Shown piece by piece: positions 41,849 through 50,072 of a DNA stretch of 64,000 nucleotides. Origin of the DNA: Mesorhizobium prunaredense (GTDB lineage: Bacteria; Pseudomonadota; Alphaproteobacteria; Rhizobiales; Rhizobiaceae). The first letter of the stretch is position 1; each line of letters starts with the position of its first letter. The DNA is taken from positions 68,892 to 132,891 of the forward strand of contig NZ_FTPD01000023.1 of assembly GCF_900156895.1 (NCBI RefSeq), written 5' to 3'. A program made the translations under genes and the position numbers. Under the pieces are notes generated by a model. That model had not been told where the DNA came from, ran no database searches, and saw nothing but the letters and a program-made list of their open reading frames with translations.

Positions 41849-42829
41849 TCAAGGTATCAGCACGACCTTGCCGGTCGAGCGACGCTCCTCCAGCGAGCGA
41901 TGCGCTTCGTTGGCCTGGTCGAGCGGATAGCGGCCGCCTTGCGTCACGGCAAGCTGGCCGCCGGCGACCAGCTGGAAAAGCTCCGACAGGCTGGCCCTGA
42001 GGCGATCGGCAGAGAGCAGCGGCAGCAGGGCAAAACCTCGCAGGGACTGGTTCCGGGTGATCATCGCTTCCAGTTCCGAGGCGCCGATCGCGTATCTGCC
42101 CAGCGCCGCAAAGACCATCTCTCCGCAAGGTGCCAGAGCATTGAGCGCCGCCGCCGTCATCGAGCCGCCGACTATGTCGTAGATGATATCGAAACCGGCG
42201 CCGCCTGCCGCTTCCCGGACACGCGCGGACCAATCCGACATGCCGTAGTCGAACGCGGCATCGGCTCCAAGCGACAGGGCAAGGTTGAGCTTGGCCCTGC
42301 TGCCGGCGACCGCGATCACGGCGCTGGCGCCCTGGCGTTTGGCGAGTTGGACCAGCAACGAGCCGACACCGCCCGCGGCTGCAGTGACCAGCACGGATTT
42401 GCCGGCGGGCGGGCTTTGCCGCAGCAGATGAAAAGCCGTCAGTCCCTGCACCATCAAAGCCGTCGCATCTTCGAATGAGAGCGCGTCGGGCAGAGGCACG
42501 GCCAGCGATGCGTCGATCGTCACATAGTCGGCATAGCCGCCAAGCGGGCGCTTCGAAGCGAACAGCGGCGCCGCGACGCGTGTCCCGGCCAGCGAGATGT
42601 CGACCCAGTGACCAAGCGCCTCTACGGTCCCGGCAGCCTCGACGCCGAGAACCATCGGCAATTGCGGCGTCACCGCGTAGCGATCCCCGCGCATCAACAC
42701 TTCGAAGAAATTCACGCCGGCCGCATGAACACGGATCAGCACCTCGCCTGCTTGCGGCTCTGGCTTCGGCATCTCGATGATGTCGAGGACGTCGGGACCG
42801 CCGAAACGGCTCAGTTGAATGGCTCTCAT
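41849..42829 (-). CDS. NADPH:quinone oxidoreductase-like MDR protein
   Basis: A 326-aa zinc-independent medium-chain reductase. MRAIQLSRFGGPDVLDIIEM opens the GroES-like domain. LPMVLGVEAAGTVEALG lies in the catalytic half. The NADPH loop is VLVTAAAGGVGSLLVQLAKR, and the C-terminus is ANEAHRSLEERRSTGKVVLI. It probably reduces quinones or enones. Start ATG 42829; a GTG at 42838 is an alternative. Divergent from an HxlR regulator, a common pairing in which HxlR proteins sense quinones or electrophiles and control the reductase. Confidence 0.88.
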   Translation of the reverse strand: MRAIQLSRFGGPDVLDIIEMPKPEPQAGEVLIRVHAAGVNFFEVLMRGDRYAVTPQLPMVLGVEAAGTVEALGHWVDISLAGTRVAAPLFASKRPLGGYADYVTIDASLAVPLPDALSFEDATALMVQGLTAFHLLRQSPPAGKSVLVTAAAGGVGSLLVQLAKRQGASAVIAVAGSRAKLNLALSLGADAAFDYGMSDWSARVREAAGGAGFDIIYDIVGGSMTAAALNALAPCGEMVFAALGRYAIGASELEAMITRNQSLRGFALLPLLSADRLRASLSELFQLVAGGQLAVTQGGRYPLDQANEAHRSLEERRSTGKVVLIP

Positions 42830-42926
42830 GGCATGCACCCATCGCTATGGCATCGGCTGCTGTTTGCCACTATCTGCCTGATCGCGACTACACACTCATT
42901 TGTCCCCTGCTGACCAGGAGGTGACC

Positions 42927-43379
42927 ATGGCCATGCCGACCAAAACGGGGCCGACCAAAACGGGGCCGACCAAAACGGGGCCGACCAAAAGGCTGCCAAC
43001 CAAGAGACTGCCTCTGCTGCCGGCGGAACGCGCGCTGAAAGTGATCTCGGGCCGATGGAAGGCTGTCATTCTCTACCATCTCTTCGACGGCCCCCGGCGG
43101 CTGTCGGTGCTGAAGACGCTGGTGCCTGATATCACCCAAAAAGTGCTGATCCAGCAGCTTCGCGAAATGGAGGAACACGGCCTTGTCAGACGCGAGATCT
43201 TTGCCGAGATTCCCTCACGCGTCGAATATTCGGCGACGCGCCTCGGCCTCAGCCTCGAGCCTATCCTTCTGGCGCTCTGCGCGTGGGGCCAGCACCATGC
43301 GGATGAGCTGAACGAGATGGACCGCCTCGCCGACTGCATCATCAGGCCCCGACAGGCGCGGCAGCCAGCCATCGCCTGA
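42927..43379 (+). CDS. HxlR-family transcriptional regulator with PTKTG repeats
   Basis: A 150-aa winged-helix regulator. The HxlR core runs from about residue 33: ALKVISGRWKAVILYHLFDG, PRRLSVLKTLVPDITQKVLI, QQLREMEEHGLVRREIF. Before it lies an unusual N-terminal arm made of PTKTG three times and PTKRL twice. ATG 42927 has the perfect site AGGAGGTG, so the arm is probably translated. It likely represses the divergent quinone oxidoreductase. No cysteine is seen in the core, so sensing would not be by thiol oxidation. Confidence 0.87.
   Translation: MAMPTKTGPTKTGPTKTGPTKRLPTKRLPLLPAERALKVISGRWKAVILYHLFDGPRRLSVLKTLVPDITQKVLIQQLREMEEHGLVRREIFAEIPSRVEYSATRLGLSLEPILLALCAWGQHHADELNEMDRLADCIIRPRQARQPAIA
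42936..43010 (+). repeat. 15-bp tandem repeat in the HxlR gene
   Basis: Five 15-bp units in frame: three identical CCGACCAAAACGGGG units (42936-42980), then CCGACCAAAAGGCTG and CCAACCAAGAGACTG. Each unit codes for PTKTG or PTKRL. Identity of the first three at DNA level points to recent slippage. Confidence 0.9.
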
Positions 43380-43403
43380 ATACCAACCATCGCCTGAATC
43401 AAA

Positions 43404-43427
43404 AGGGGCGACGCAAGCGCCGCCCCT
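43404..43427 (-). terminator. Intrinsic terminator between convergent genes
   Basis: AGGGGCG (43404-43410) pairs with CGCCCCT (43421-43427). On the minus strand it is followed by TTTTGATT, giving a terminator for the FMN reductase gene. It also lies 25 bp after the HxlR stop and may act on both. Confidence 0.65.
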
Positions 43428-43460
43428 GGGATCCTTGGGAGGATTGTTCTGGTCTGCGGT

Positions 43461-44066
43461 TCAGGCCGCCTTGACTTCCTCGGCCACCGCGTCGGCCTGG
43501 CGCGCCGCCTTCAGCACTTTGGCCCACCATGCAACGTCGTTGACCAGCGCAGTCGCCGCCTGGTTCAGGTGCTCGAGCTCCTCGAGCTTCTTTTCACCTT
43601 GCCGGACGGCAAGGAAATCGCCCCAGGCGATATGGACGGCGGACTTGACCGGCGCCATCTGCAGCTCGACCGCATGCAGCCTCAGCTGCTCGACGGCACG
43701 CGCGCCACCGACGCTGCCATAGCCGACGAAACCGGCCGGCTTCTTGTTCCATTCATTGGCGGCGTAGTCGATCGCGTTCTTCAGCACGGCGGTCGGACCA
43801 TGGTTGTATTCGGCGGCGGTGAAGATGAAGCCATCGAACTCGGCGACCTTCTTCTGCCAGCGCTTGGCCACTTCATTCTGCGACGGCGCCCAGGCGGACG
43901 ATGCGACCTCGTCGAAGAACGGCAGCGGGAAGTCGCGCAGGTCGACCACTTCCACGTCGATGTCGGCATGCGACCTGGCGATCTTGGCGATCCACTGGGT
44001 CGGAACGTCGGCGAAACGTGCGGCGCGGGTCGAACCGACGACAATGGCGATTTTGGGTTTGGACAT
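43461..44066 (-). CDS. NADPH-dependent FMN reductase
   Basis: A 201-aa flavodoxin-like NAD(P)H-dependent oxidoreductase. The phosphate-binding loop is VVGSTRAARFADVPTQWIAK and the flavin contact is FTAAEYNHGPTAVLKNAIDY. YGSVGGARAVEQLRLHAVEL completes the family pattern. Relatives reduce quinones, chromate or azo dyes via FMN. Start ATG at 44066 with GGAG upstream. Divergent from an HxlR gene with a dyad operator between them, the second such pair in this region. Confidence 0.88.
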   Translation of the reverse strand: MSKPKIAIVVGSTRAARFADVPTQWIAKIARSHADIDVEVVDLRDFPLPFFDEVASSAWAPSQNEVAKRWQKKVAEFDGFIFTAAEYNHGPTAVLKNAIDYAANEWNKKPAGFVGYGSVGGARAVEQLRLHAVELQMAPVKSAVHIAWGDFLAVRQGEKKLEELEHLNQAATALVNDVAWWAKVLKAARQADAVAEEVKAA

Positions 44067-44095
44067 TTGGGAGGCTCTCCTTCAGGCAAATTTAT

Positions 44096-44112
44096 GGTAT
44101 CGTTTAGATACC
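44096..44112. promoter_or_regulatory. HxlR operator candidate (GGTATC-N5-GATACC)
   Basis: A perfect inverted repeat GGTATC-GTTTA-GATACC lies between the FMN reductase gene and the HxlR gene, 8 bp before the HxlR start. A further GATACC half-site is at 44161-44166 inside the HxlR coding start. HxlR proteins bind such dyads in divergent promoters. Confidence 0.55.
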
Positions 44113-44120
44113 TGAGCTAT

Positions 44121-44528
44121 ATGAGTGACTGCGCCAACGAGGCGCAAGGAGGCACCTTTTTGATACCAAGGCACCCGCACCGCACCGAGGACTGCCGCGC
44201 CATCTCGGAAATCCTGCAGCGCGTCGGCGACAAATGGACCGTACTCGTCGTCGGCAAGCTCGGTGACGGGCCGCTGCGCTTCAACGAATTGCGCAGCGCC
44301 GTCGGCGGAATCTCGCAAAAGATGCTGACCACCACGTTGCGCGGGCTGGAGCGCGACGGCTTCGTCACCCGCACCGTGTTTCCGACCATTCCGCCACGCG
44401 TCGACTATGAGCTGACCGACCTTGGCTACGAGCTTCTTGTGCCGGTCGGCGCGCTCGGCGAATGGGCGCGCAAGAACACCGAGCGGGTCAAGGCCGCGCG
44501 CGCGAGGTTCGATGAGATCCATGCCTGA
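44121..44528 (+). CDS. HxlR-family transcriptional regulator
   Basis: A 135-aa winged-helix regulator. ISEILQRVGDKWTVLVVGKL, GPLRFNELRSAVGGISQKML and TTTLRGLERDGFVTRTVFPT form the DNA-binding core. The end VGALGEWARKNTERVKAARA forms the dimer helix. One Cys (EDCRAI, residue 25) sits at the N-terminal position often used for redox sensing in YodB/QorR-like members. Likely controls the divergent FMN reductase and itself. Confidence 0.87.
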   Translation: MSDCANEAQGGTFLIPRHPHRTEDCRAISEILQRVGDKWTVLVVGKLGDGPLRFNELRSAVGGISQKMLTTTLRGLERDGFVTRTVFPTIPPRVDYELTDLGYELLVPVGALGEWARKNTERVKAARARFDEIHA

Positions 44529-44801
44529 AACTCTTGCGCTGCAAGGCTTTTGCGCACGGCGGGTAGCGTAGACGGATTCTACGGCTGCATCTGCATTCCG
44601 GCCCGCACGGCTTCTGTCCCGTTTCGATTTCGGGCTCGATGACCACCTTGCCGTCGAGTGTCGCCCCTTGCCGCAAGTGCTGACGCTCCTCGCGCCGGTG
44701 TCTTACGTCGTCGCAGGCAGATTTCGCAGCTCGGCACTTGCCGCTTGAGGGTGCGGTTTTCGGAGCCGCAACTGGCTGCGGCTAGTCTCGTTTGACCTCG
44801 G

Positions 44802-44900
44802 TTAGGCGGTCGCGGCCATCAGGCAGAACAAGGCTGCAAGCGCGCCTGCCAATGCGCCGTTCAGCAATCGTTGACGCATTGTCCATGCCGTGCCGGACAT
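44802..44900 (-). other. Possible 32-aa membrane peptide in an otherwise gene-free gap
   Basis: The 468-bp gap 44529-44996 holds no normal gene. On the minus strand, 44900-44802 encodes MSGTAWTMRQRLLNGALAGA then LAALFCLMAATA, a short basic start and one hydrophobic segment like a signal peptide or small membrane protein. No good ribosome site is present, so expression is uncertain. The remainder of the gap shows nothing recognisable. Confidence 0.3.
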
Positions 44901-44996
44901 GGTCACGGAAATGTGCGAACGCGACGCATCGCCGTTCGCATGCGGGAGGCTGGCAGCGGCGTTGCCGTTCGACTTAAGCCGACTGCATCCAGCCGG

Positions 44997-45392
44997 TCAG
45001 CTTTCCGCCGGAACTGCCTTCGGCTTGCCTTCGCCGTCCAGCGCCACCATGACGAAGTCGGCGTGGGTGACCTTTTCCATCAGGTCGGAGAGGTAGCGCT
45101 GCGCCCATGCCTCGACCTTGAGCGTCATCGAGGTGCGGCCGACGCGCTCGACATGCGTATAAATGCACAGCGTGTCGCCGATCTTCATCGCCTTGGCGAA
45201 CGACATTTCCTTCACCGCCGCCGTCACCACGCGCCCCTTGGCGCGCTCGGCGGCGCGGATGCCACAGGCCAGATCCATCTGCGCCATCACCCAGCCGCCA
45301 AAAATGTCGCCCGCCGCATTGGCGTCCGAAGGCATGGCCAAGGTCCTCAGCGTCAGATCGCCAATCGGCCGCCCGTCCGCGTAATGCACCAT
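44997..45392 (-). CDS. Acyl-CoA thioesterase, YciA type
   Basis: A 131-aa hotdog-fold thioesterase that hydrolyses acyl-CoAs. TLRTLAMPSDANAAGDIFGG carries the catalytic Asn-Asp region of the YciA/BACH family (usually N-x-H/A-GDIFGG). VVTAAVKEMSFAKAMKIGDT and the C-terminal strand are typical. Length is normal for the family. Free-standing, so the physiological acyl-CoA cannot be told. Confidence 0.88.
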   Translation of the reverse strand: MVHYADGRPIGDLTLRTLAMPSDANAAGDIFGGWVMAQMDLACGIRAAERAKGRVVTAAVKEMSFAKAMKIGDTLCIYTHVERVGRTSMTLKVEAWAQRYLSDLMEKVTHADFVMVALDGEGKPKAVPAES

Positions 45393-45503
45393 GCGCCATA
45401 TCCCCTCGATATCGATCTTCTCCCGTATCGGGATGGCACCGATGCGTCAACGCGCACTGCCAGGTGCTAGACTGCGCACAGGGAGTTGAGAAAGGCAGCT
45501 GAC

Positions 45504-46076
45504 ATGAAACTTACCTCTCGCCCTCTGACGCCAAATCTATGGCCCGCGCTCGAGGAACTGTTCGGTGAGAGCGCCGTCTGCAGTCGCTGTTGGTGTATGT
45601 ACGGGCGTATCGGCAGTTCTTATCGAAAGCGACCAGGCGAGGAAAACAAGGCTGCGTTCCGGCAAGCCGTCGAGCATGGTCCCTCCCCAGGCGTACTTGC
45701 TTTCGACGGCGCTATTGCTGTCGGCTGGTGCCAGGTGACGCCCAGAGATGCCGTGGCCTGGCTCGATCGGCTGTGGCAGTTGAAGCGAGTGGATGATGCG
45801 CCGGTCTGGTCCTTGTCCTGCCTCTACGTGCGAAAAAAATACCGCCGGCAAGGCATCACATCTCACCTGATCGCAGCGGCGCTGGAAGCTGCAAGGCGCG
45901 CAGACGCCCCTGCACTTGAGGCCTATCCTTTTGATGCAGACGTATCGCCGAGCGCTTCCGGCAGTGGATACGCCTCCACCTTCGCTCGCGCCGGGTTCGG
46001 GGTCGTCGCTCGCAGGGTGCCAGCCCGCCCGATCATGCGTTATGATTTCCAGCAAAATGCTGATGATGGCGTGTAA
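45504..46076 (+). CDS. GNAT-family N-acetyltransferase
   Basis: A 190-aa protein with the GNAT acetyl-CoA loop CLYVRKKYRRQGITSHLIAA (R/QxxGxG-like QGIT). FARAGFGVVARRVPARPIMR forms the final strand. The N-terminus has a cysteine cluster, CSRCWCMYGR, seen in a subgroup of uncharacterised acetyltransferases. Start MKLTSRPLTPNLW at 45504; a TTG at 45486 is less likely. Substrate unknown. Confidence 0.83.
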   Translation: MKLTSRPLTPNLWPALEELFGESAVCSRCWCMYGRIGSSYRKRPGEENKAAFRQAVEHGPSPGVLAFDGAIAVGWCQVTPRDAVAWLDRLWQLKRVDDAPVWSLSCLYVRKKYRRQGITSHLIAAALEAARRADAPALEAYPFDADVSPSASGSGYASTFARAGFGVVARRVPARPIMRYDFQQNADDGV

Positions 46077-46232
46077 TGCTGGATCGCTTGGCCACGCGGC
46101 AAAGGCCGCTTCGGGCAGGACACCAAACGAAGTGCCGGTCGCTTTTTTCACAGGCGATGCCGGAAGCTCAGGTGATCGCGGCGGCTTGCGGCGTCTAGGT
46201 TGAGCGAGAATTCGGAGCCGGCCGCAGCCATC

Positions 46233-47849
46233 ATGCAGACCTATGATTTCATCATCGTTGGCTCCGGCTCAGCCGGCTCGGTTGTGGCCGAAAGACTTTC
46301 GGCCTCCGGCCGCTTCTCGGTTCTGGTGCTCGAGGCCGGCGGCAGCGACCGGCGTTTCTACGTTCAGATGCCGCTCGGCTACGGCAAGACCTTCTTCGAC
46401 CCGGCGGTCAACTGGAACTACAAGACCGAGCCGGACCCCGGCCTCGCCGGCAATGTCGACCACTGGCCGCGCGGCAAGCTGCTCGGCGGCTCGAGCTCGA
46501 TCAACGCCATGGTCTGGATGAGGGGCGCGCGCGAGGATTTCGACGCTTGGGCAGCGGCCGGCAATCCCGGCTGGGCCTTCGATGACCTGCTGCCTGTCTT
46601 CAAGGCGCTGGAGGACAATCAGGCCGGCGCCGATCAATGGCGCGGCGTTGGCGGCCCGCTGCATATCACCGACTGCTCGACCTCGGTCCATCCGCTGACC
46701 AAGCGCTATCTGGCGGCCGCCAATCAGGCCGGCCTGCCGTTCAACCCGGATTTCAACGGCGCCTCCCAGGAAGGCGCCGGCATCTATCAGATCACCACCA
46801 AAAACGGCCGCCGCATGTCGGCCGCCCGCGCCTTCCTGCGCCCGGCGATGAAGCGCAAAAACCTCCGCGTCGAGATCAACGCGCTGGCCACCAAGATCCT
46901 GTTCGAGGGCAAACGCGCCGTCGGCATCGAGTATCTCCAAAATGGTGAGACGAAAACTGCCCGCGCCGGCCGCGGGGTCATCCTGTCCGGCGGCTCGATC
47001 AACTCGCCGCAATTGCTGCAGCTTTCTGGGGTCGGCCCGTCGGCCCTGCTCGGCGCGCTCGGCATTGCCGTCGTCCACGCCAACGAGAATGTCGGGGCAA
47101 ACCTGCAGGATCATGTCGGCATCAACTACACTTTCAAGGGCAAGCTGCCGACGCTCAACCAGATCCTGCGCCCGTGGTGGGGCAAGCTCATGGTCGGCAT
47201 GCAATATGTCCTCTTGCGCTCCGGCCCGCTGTCGCTGTCGATGAACAATGCCGGCGGCTTCTTCCGCACCGACCCGACTATTTCACGGCCCAACATGCAG
47301 CTTTATTTCCAGGCGTTCTCGACCGTCATTCCGAAGAGCGGCGAACGCCCGATCCTGACCCCAGATCCGTGGCGGGGCTTTTCCATCGGCCTGTCCAACT
47401 GCCGCCCCTCGAGCCGTGGCGAGATCATGATCCGCTCCGCCAATCCGCGCGACTATCCGAAGATCGCCGCCAACGCCTTTTCGACCGAGGCTGATGTCGC
47501 CGAGATGCTGGCGGCAGTGAAATTCGTGAGGAAGATCGCCGCCATGCCGGCGATGGCCGAGATCATCGAGGAAGAGGTATTGCCGGGCCCGTCAATCACC
47601 TCCGACGCGGATCTGATCCAGGATTTCAGAAAGCGCTCGGGCACTGTCTACCACCCGGTCTCGACCTGCCGCATGGGACCGGACGCTGCCGCTGCCGTCG
47701 TCGACGCGCGCCTGCGGGTTCACGGGCTCGCCGGGTTGCGGGTCATCGACGCCTCGATCTTTCCCGATAACATCACCGGCAACACCAACGCCGCCGCGAT
47801 CATGACCGGATGGAAGGGCGCCAAACTGGTTCTGGAGGATCAAAAATGA
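46233..47849 (+). CDS. GMC-family FAD-dependent oxidoreductase (choline-dehydrogenase-like)
   Basis: A 538-aa flavoenzyme. The FAD loop is DFIIVGSGSAGSVVAERLSA, GMC signature 1 is HWPRGKLLGGSSSINAMVWM, and signature 2 is GGSINSPQLLQLSGVGP. The catalytic His lies in YHPVSTCRMG and the C-terminal Asn in NITGNTNAAAIM. It oxidises an alcohol or sugar to aldehyde or ketone. Start taken at MQTYDFIIVG; a TTG at 46200 would add 11 residues. First of three overlapping genes with an enolase-superfamily dehydratase and a dehydrogenase, suggesting a sugar or sugar-acid degradation route. Confidence 0.88.
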   Translation: MQTYDFIIVGSGSAGSVVAERLSASGRFSVLVLEAGGSDRRFYVQMPLGYGKTFFDPAVNWNYKTEPDPGLAGNVDHWPRGKLLGGSSSINAMVWMRGAREDFDAWAAAGNPGWAFDDLLPVFKALEDNQAGADQWRGVGGPLHITDCSTSVHPLTKRYLAAANQAGLPFNPDFNGASQEGAGIYQITTKNGRRMSAARAFLRPAMKRKNLRVEINALATKILFEGKRAVGIEYLQNGETKTARAGRGVILSGGSINSPQLLQLSGVGPSALLGALGIAVVHANENVGANLQDHVGINYTFKGKLPTLNQILRPWWGKLMVGMQYVLLRSGPLSLSMNNAGGFFRTDPTISRPNMQLYFQAFSTVIPKSGERPILTPDPWRGFSIGLSNCRPSSRGEIMIRSANPRDYPKIAANAFSTEADVAEMLAAVKFVRKIAAMPAMAEIIEEEVLPGPSITSDADLIQDFRKRSGTVYHPVSTCRMGPDAAAAVVDARLRVHGLAGLRVIDASIFPDNITGNTNAAAIMTGWKGAKLVLEDQK

Positions 47850-49057
47850 AAATCACCGACGTAAAAACCTGGGTTGTCGGCAATCCGCCGCCCGGCATCG
47901 GCGGCAAGTATTTCATCTTCGTCAAGCTCACCACCGACGGCGGCGTCGTCGGCTATGGCGAGGCCTACAACGCCACCTTCTCCGCCCACGTCACCGCGAG
48001 AATGATCGAGGACATGGCCGAGCGCTATCTCATCGGCCGCGATCCGCACGACATCGAGAACTTCTTCCGCCGTGCCTATTCGTCGGGCTTCACCCAGCGT
48101 CCCGACGTGTCCGGCATGGGCTGTTTTTCGGCGCTCGAAATCGCCTGCTGGGACATTATCGGCAAGGAGGCCGGCAAGCCGGTCTACAAGCTGCTCGGCG
48201 GGCAGGTGAACGAAACGCTGCGTTCCTATACCTACCTCTATCCGCACAGCGGCAGCGTCCATTCGGAAGATGCCAGCGGCAAGAACGTCTACAACGACCC
48301 CGACCTGGCGGCCGAATGCGCGCTCGAATATGTCGAGCAGGGTTTTAATGCCGTCAAGCTCGATCCGGCCGGCCCCTACACTGCCTTTGACGGTCACCAG
48401 CCGCGTCTCGTCGACATCGATCTCTCCGCCCGCATGCTCAAGGCGATCCGCGAGGCGGTCGGCACAAGGGCCGACATCCTGTTCGGCACGCATGGCCAGT
48501 TCACCGCATCGGGCGCGCTGCGCATGGCCCGCGCCATCGAACCTTACGACCCGCTGTGGTTCGAGGAGCCGGTGCCGCCCGACATGCCTGAAGTGATGGC
48601 GCAGGTGGCGCGCGGCACGTCGATCCCGATCGCCACCGGCGAACGGCTGACGACCAAGTTCGAGTTTGCCCGTGTCATCGAGAACCGCGCCGCGACCATT
48701 CTGCAGCCCGACCTCGGCCGTTCCGGCGGCATTCTCGAAACCAAGAAGATCGCAGCGATGGCCGAGGCCTATCACATCCAGGTCGCCCCGCACTGCTATT
48801 GCGGGCCGGTCGTCGGTGCGGCCAACATCCAGCTTGCCGTGACCTTGCCCAACTTCCTCATCCTGGAGTCGCTGAAGCAGTGGGACGGTTTTCACGGAAA
48901 GCTGCTGAAGAAGAAGATCGAATGGCAGGATGGCAACGTCATTCCGTCGAAGGAGCCGGGCCTTGGCGTCGAGCTCGACGAAGCCGTCTGCGAAGCGCAT
49001 CCCTGGACCGGCACGGACCTGCATTTGCAGATGATGCAGACGCCGTTGATGCCGTGA
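47846..49057 (+). CDS. Enolase-superfamily dehydratase (mandelate racemase/galactonate dehydratase-like)
   Basis: A 403-aa enzyme. The capping domain opens MKITDVKTWVVGNPPPGIGG. The barrel carries AVKLDPAGPYTAFDGHQPRL, ILFGTHGQFTASGALRMARA, the metal Glu in LWFEEPVPPD, Glu in IATGERLTTKFEFA, and the C-terminal His in QVAPHCYCGPVVGAAN. The THGQ motif is of the mannonate/gluconate-type sugar-acid dehydratase group. Its ATG overlaps the GMC stop (ATGA). It probably removes water from an aldonic acid formed upstream in the route; the substrate is not fixed. Confidence 0.88.
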   Translation: MKITDVKTWVVGNPPPGIGGKYFIFVKLTTDGGVVGYGEAYNATFSAHVTARMIEDMAERYLIGRDPHDIENFFRRAYSSGFTQRPDVSGMGCFSALEIACWDIIGKEAGKPVYKLLGGQVNETLRSYTYLYPHSGSVHSEDASGKNVYNDPDLAAECALEYVEQGFNAVKLDPAGPYTAFDGHQPRLVDIDLSARMLKAIREAVGTRADILFGTHGQFTASGALRMARAIEPYDPLWFEEPVPPDMPEVMAQVARGTSIPIATGERLTTKFEFARVIENRAATILQPDLGRSGGILETKKIAAMAEAYHIQVAPHCYCGPVVGAANIQLAVTLPNFLILESLKQWDGFHGKLLKKKIEWQDGNVIPSKEPGLGVELDEAVCEAHPWTGTDLHLQMMQTPLMP

Positions 49058-49977
49058 GCGCGCGCGAGCGTTACGCCTTCATCGGCCTCGGCCATCTCGG
49101 CGGTCACCTCGCCGACAGCCTGATCCGCAATGGTTTCACCATCACCGTCTTCGACCGCGATCCCGCGGCTGTCGAGCGCCTGTTGACGCTCGGCGCGACC
49201 GTCGCAAAGAGCCCAGCCGAGGCAGCCGCCCTGGCCGGCAACGCCATCACATGCCTGCCGTCGCCTGATATCAGCGAGGCCGTGCTGGCCGGTCCCGGCG
49301 GATTGCTCGAAGGCCTGCGCAAGGGCGGAAGCTGGATCGAGATGTCGACCAATGGCCAAGACGAGATAGTGCGCCTTGCATCCCTGGCTTCGGCATGCGG
49401 CGTCGAGACGCTCGAATGTCCAGTTACTGGCGGCGTGCATCTTGCGGCCGTCGGCAAGATCACCGCACTGGTCGGCGGTGATCCGGCACTCTATAAGCGC
49501 CACCGTCCGGCCATCGAGGCGATGTGCGCAAGGTCTTTCCTGATGGGGCCGATCGGTTCGGCGGCGGTGATCAAGGTCATCACCAACATGCTGGCCTTCA
49601 TCCATCTTATCGCCGCCGGCGAAGCGCTCATGCTGGCCAGGAAGGGCGGGCTGGATCTTGCCCAGTCCTACCACGCCATATCAGCCTCGTCCGGCAACAG
49701 CTTCGTCCACGAGACCGAGAGCCAGCTGGTGCTGAACGGCTCCTACGACATCGGTTTCACCATGGACCTCGCATTGAAGGACCTGGGCTTCGCACTGGGC
49801 ATGGCCGAGAAATTCGGCGTGCCGCTCGAGCTTGCCTCGCGCGTCAACGCCATATTCGAACAAGGCAGGGACACCTATGGCGGCAGCGCCTGGTCGACCA
49901 TGATCGTCAAGCTTCTGGAAGATGCGGTCGGGACCGACCTTCGTGCGCCTGGTTTCCCCGCCAAGCTCGACGTCTGA
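49054..49977 (+). CDS. 3-Hydroxyisobutyrate-dehydrogenase-like NAD(P) enzyme
   Basis: A 307-aa beta-hydroxyacid dehydrogenase. The Rossmann loop is FIGLGHLGGHLADSL, the substrate motif is LECPVTGGVHLAAVGKITAL, and the catalytic Lys lies in SAAVIKVITNMLAFIHLIAA. GTG at 49054 overlaps the dehydratase stop (GTGA), so all three genes are translationally coupled. Together they suggest oxidation, dehydration and reduction or further oxidation of a sugar-derived acid. Relatives act on tartronate semialdehyde, 6-phosphogluconate-like or hydroxyisobutyrate substrates. Confidence 0.87.
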   Translation: MSARERYAFIGLGHLGGHLADSLIRNGFTITVFDRDPAAVERLLTLGATVAKSPAEAAALAGNAITCLPSPDISEAVLAGPGGLLEGLRKGGSWIEMSTNGQDEIVRLASLASACGVETLECPVTGGVHLAAVGKITALVGGDPALYKRHRPAIEAMCARSFLMGPIGSAAVIKVITNMLAFIHLIAAGEALMLARKGGLDLAQSYHAISASSGNSFVHETESQLVLNGSYDIGFTMDLALKDLGFALGMAEKFGVPLELASRVNAIFEQGRDTYGGSAWSTMIVKLLEDAVGTDLRAPGFPAKLDV

Positions 49978-50042
49978 CATCAGGTAATTGTCACGCGATT
50001 TCAGTACATTGACTGGATCGCCGAAATCACGCCCGTAACGAC

Positions 50043-50072
50043 TTGAATCAGTCTCTCAGCGCGTTGATTCAA
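50043..50072. terminator. Dyad between convergent operons
   Basis: TTGAATCA (50043-50050) pairs with TGATTCAA (50065-50072). It overlaps the stop of the lipid kinase gene and follows the dehydrogenase gene by 66 bp. No T-run; a shared terminator is only suggested. Confidence 0.35.

Noticed and set aside
42936..43010. Regular repeats considered as a CRISPR array
   Set aside because: The units are contiguous 15-bp copies with no spacers and are in frame in an HxlR gene.
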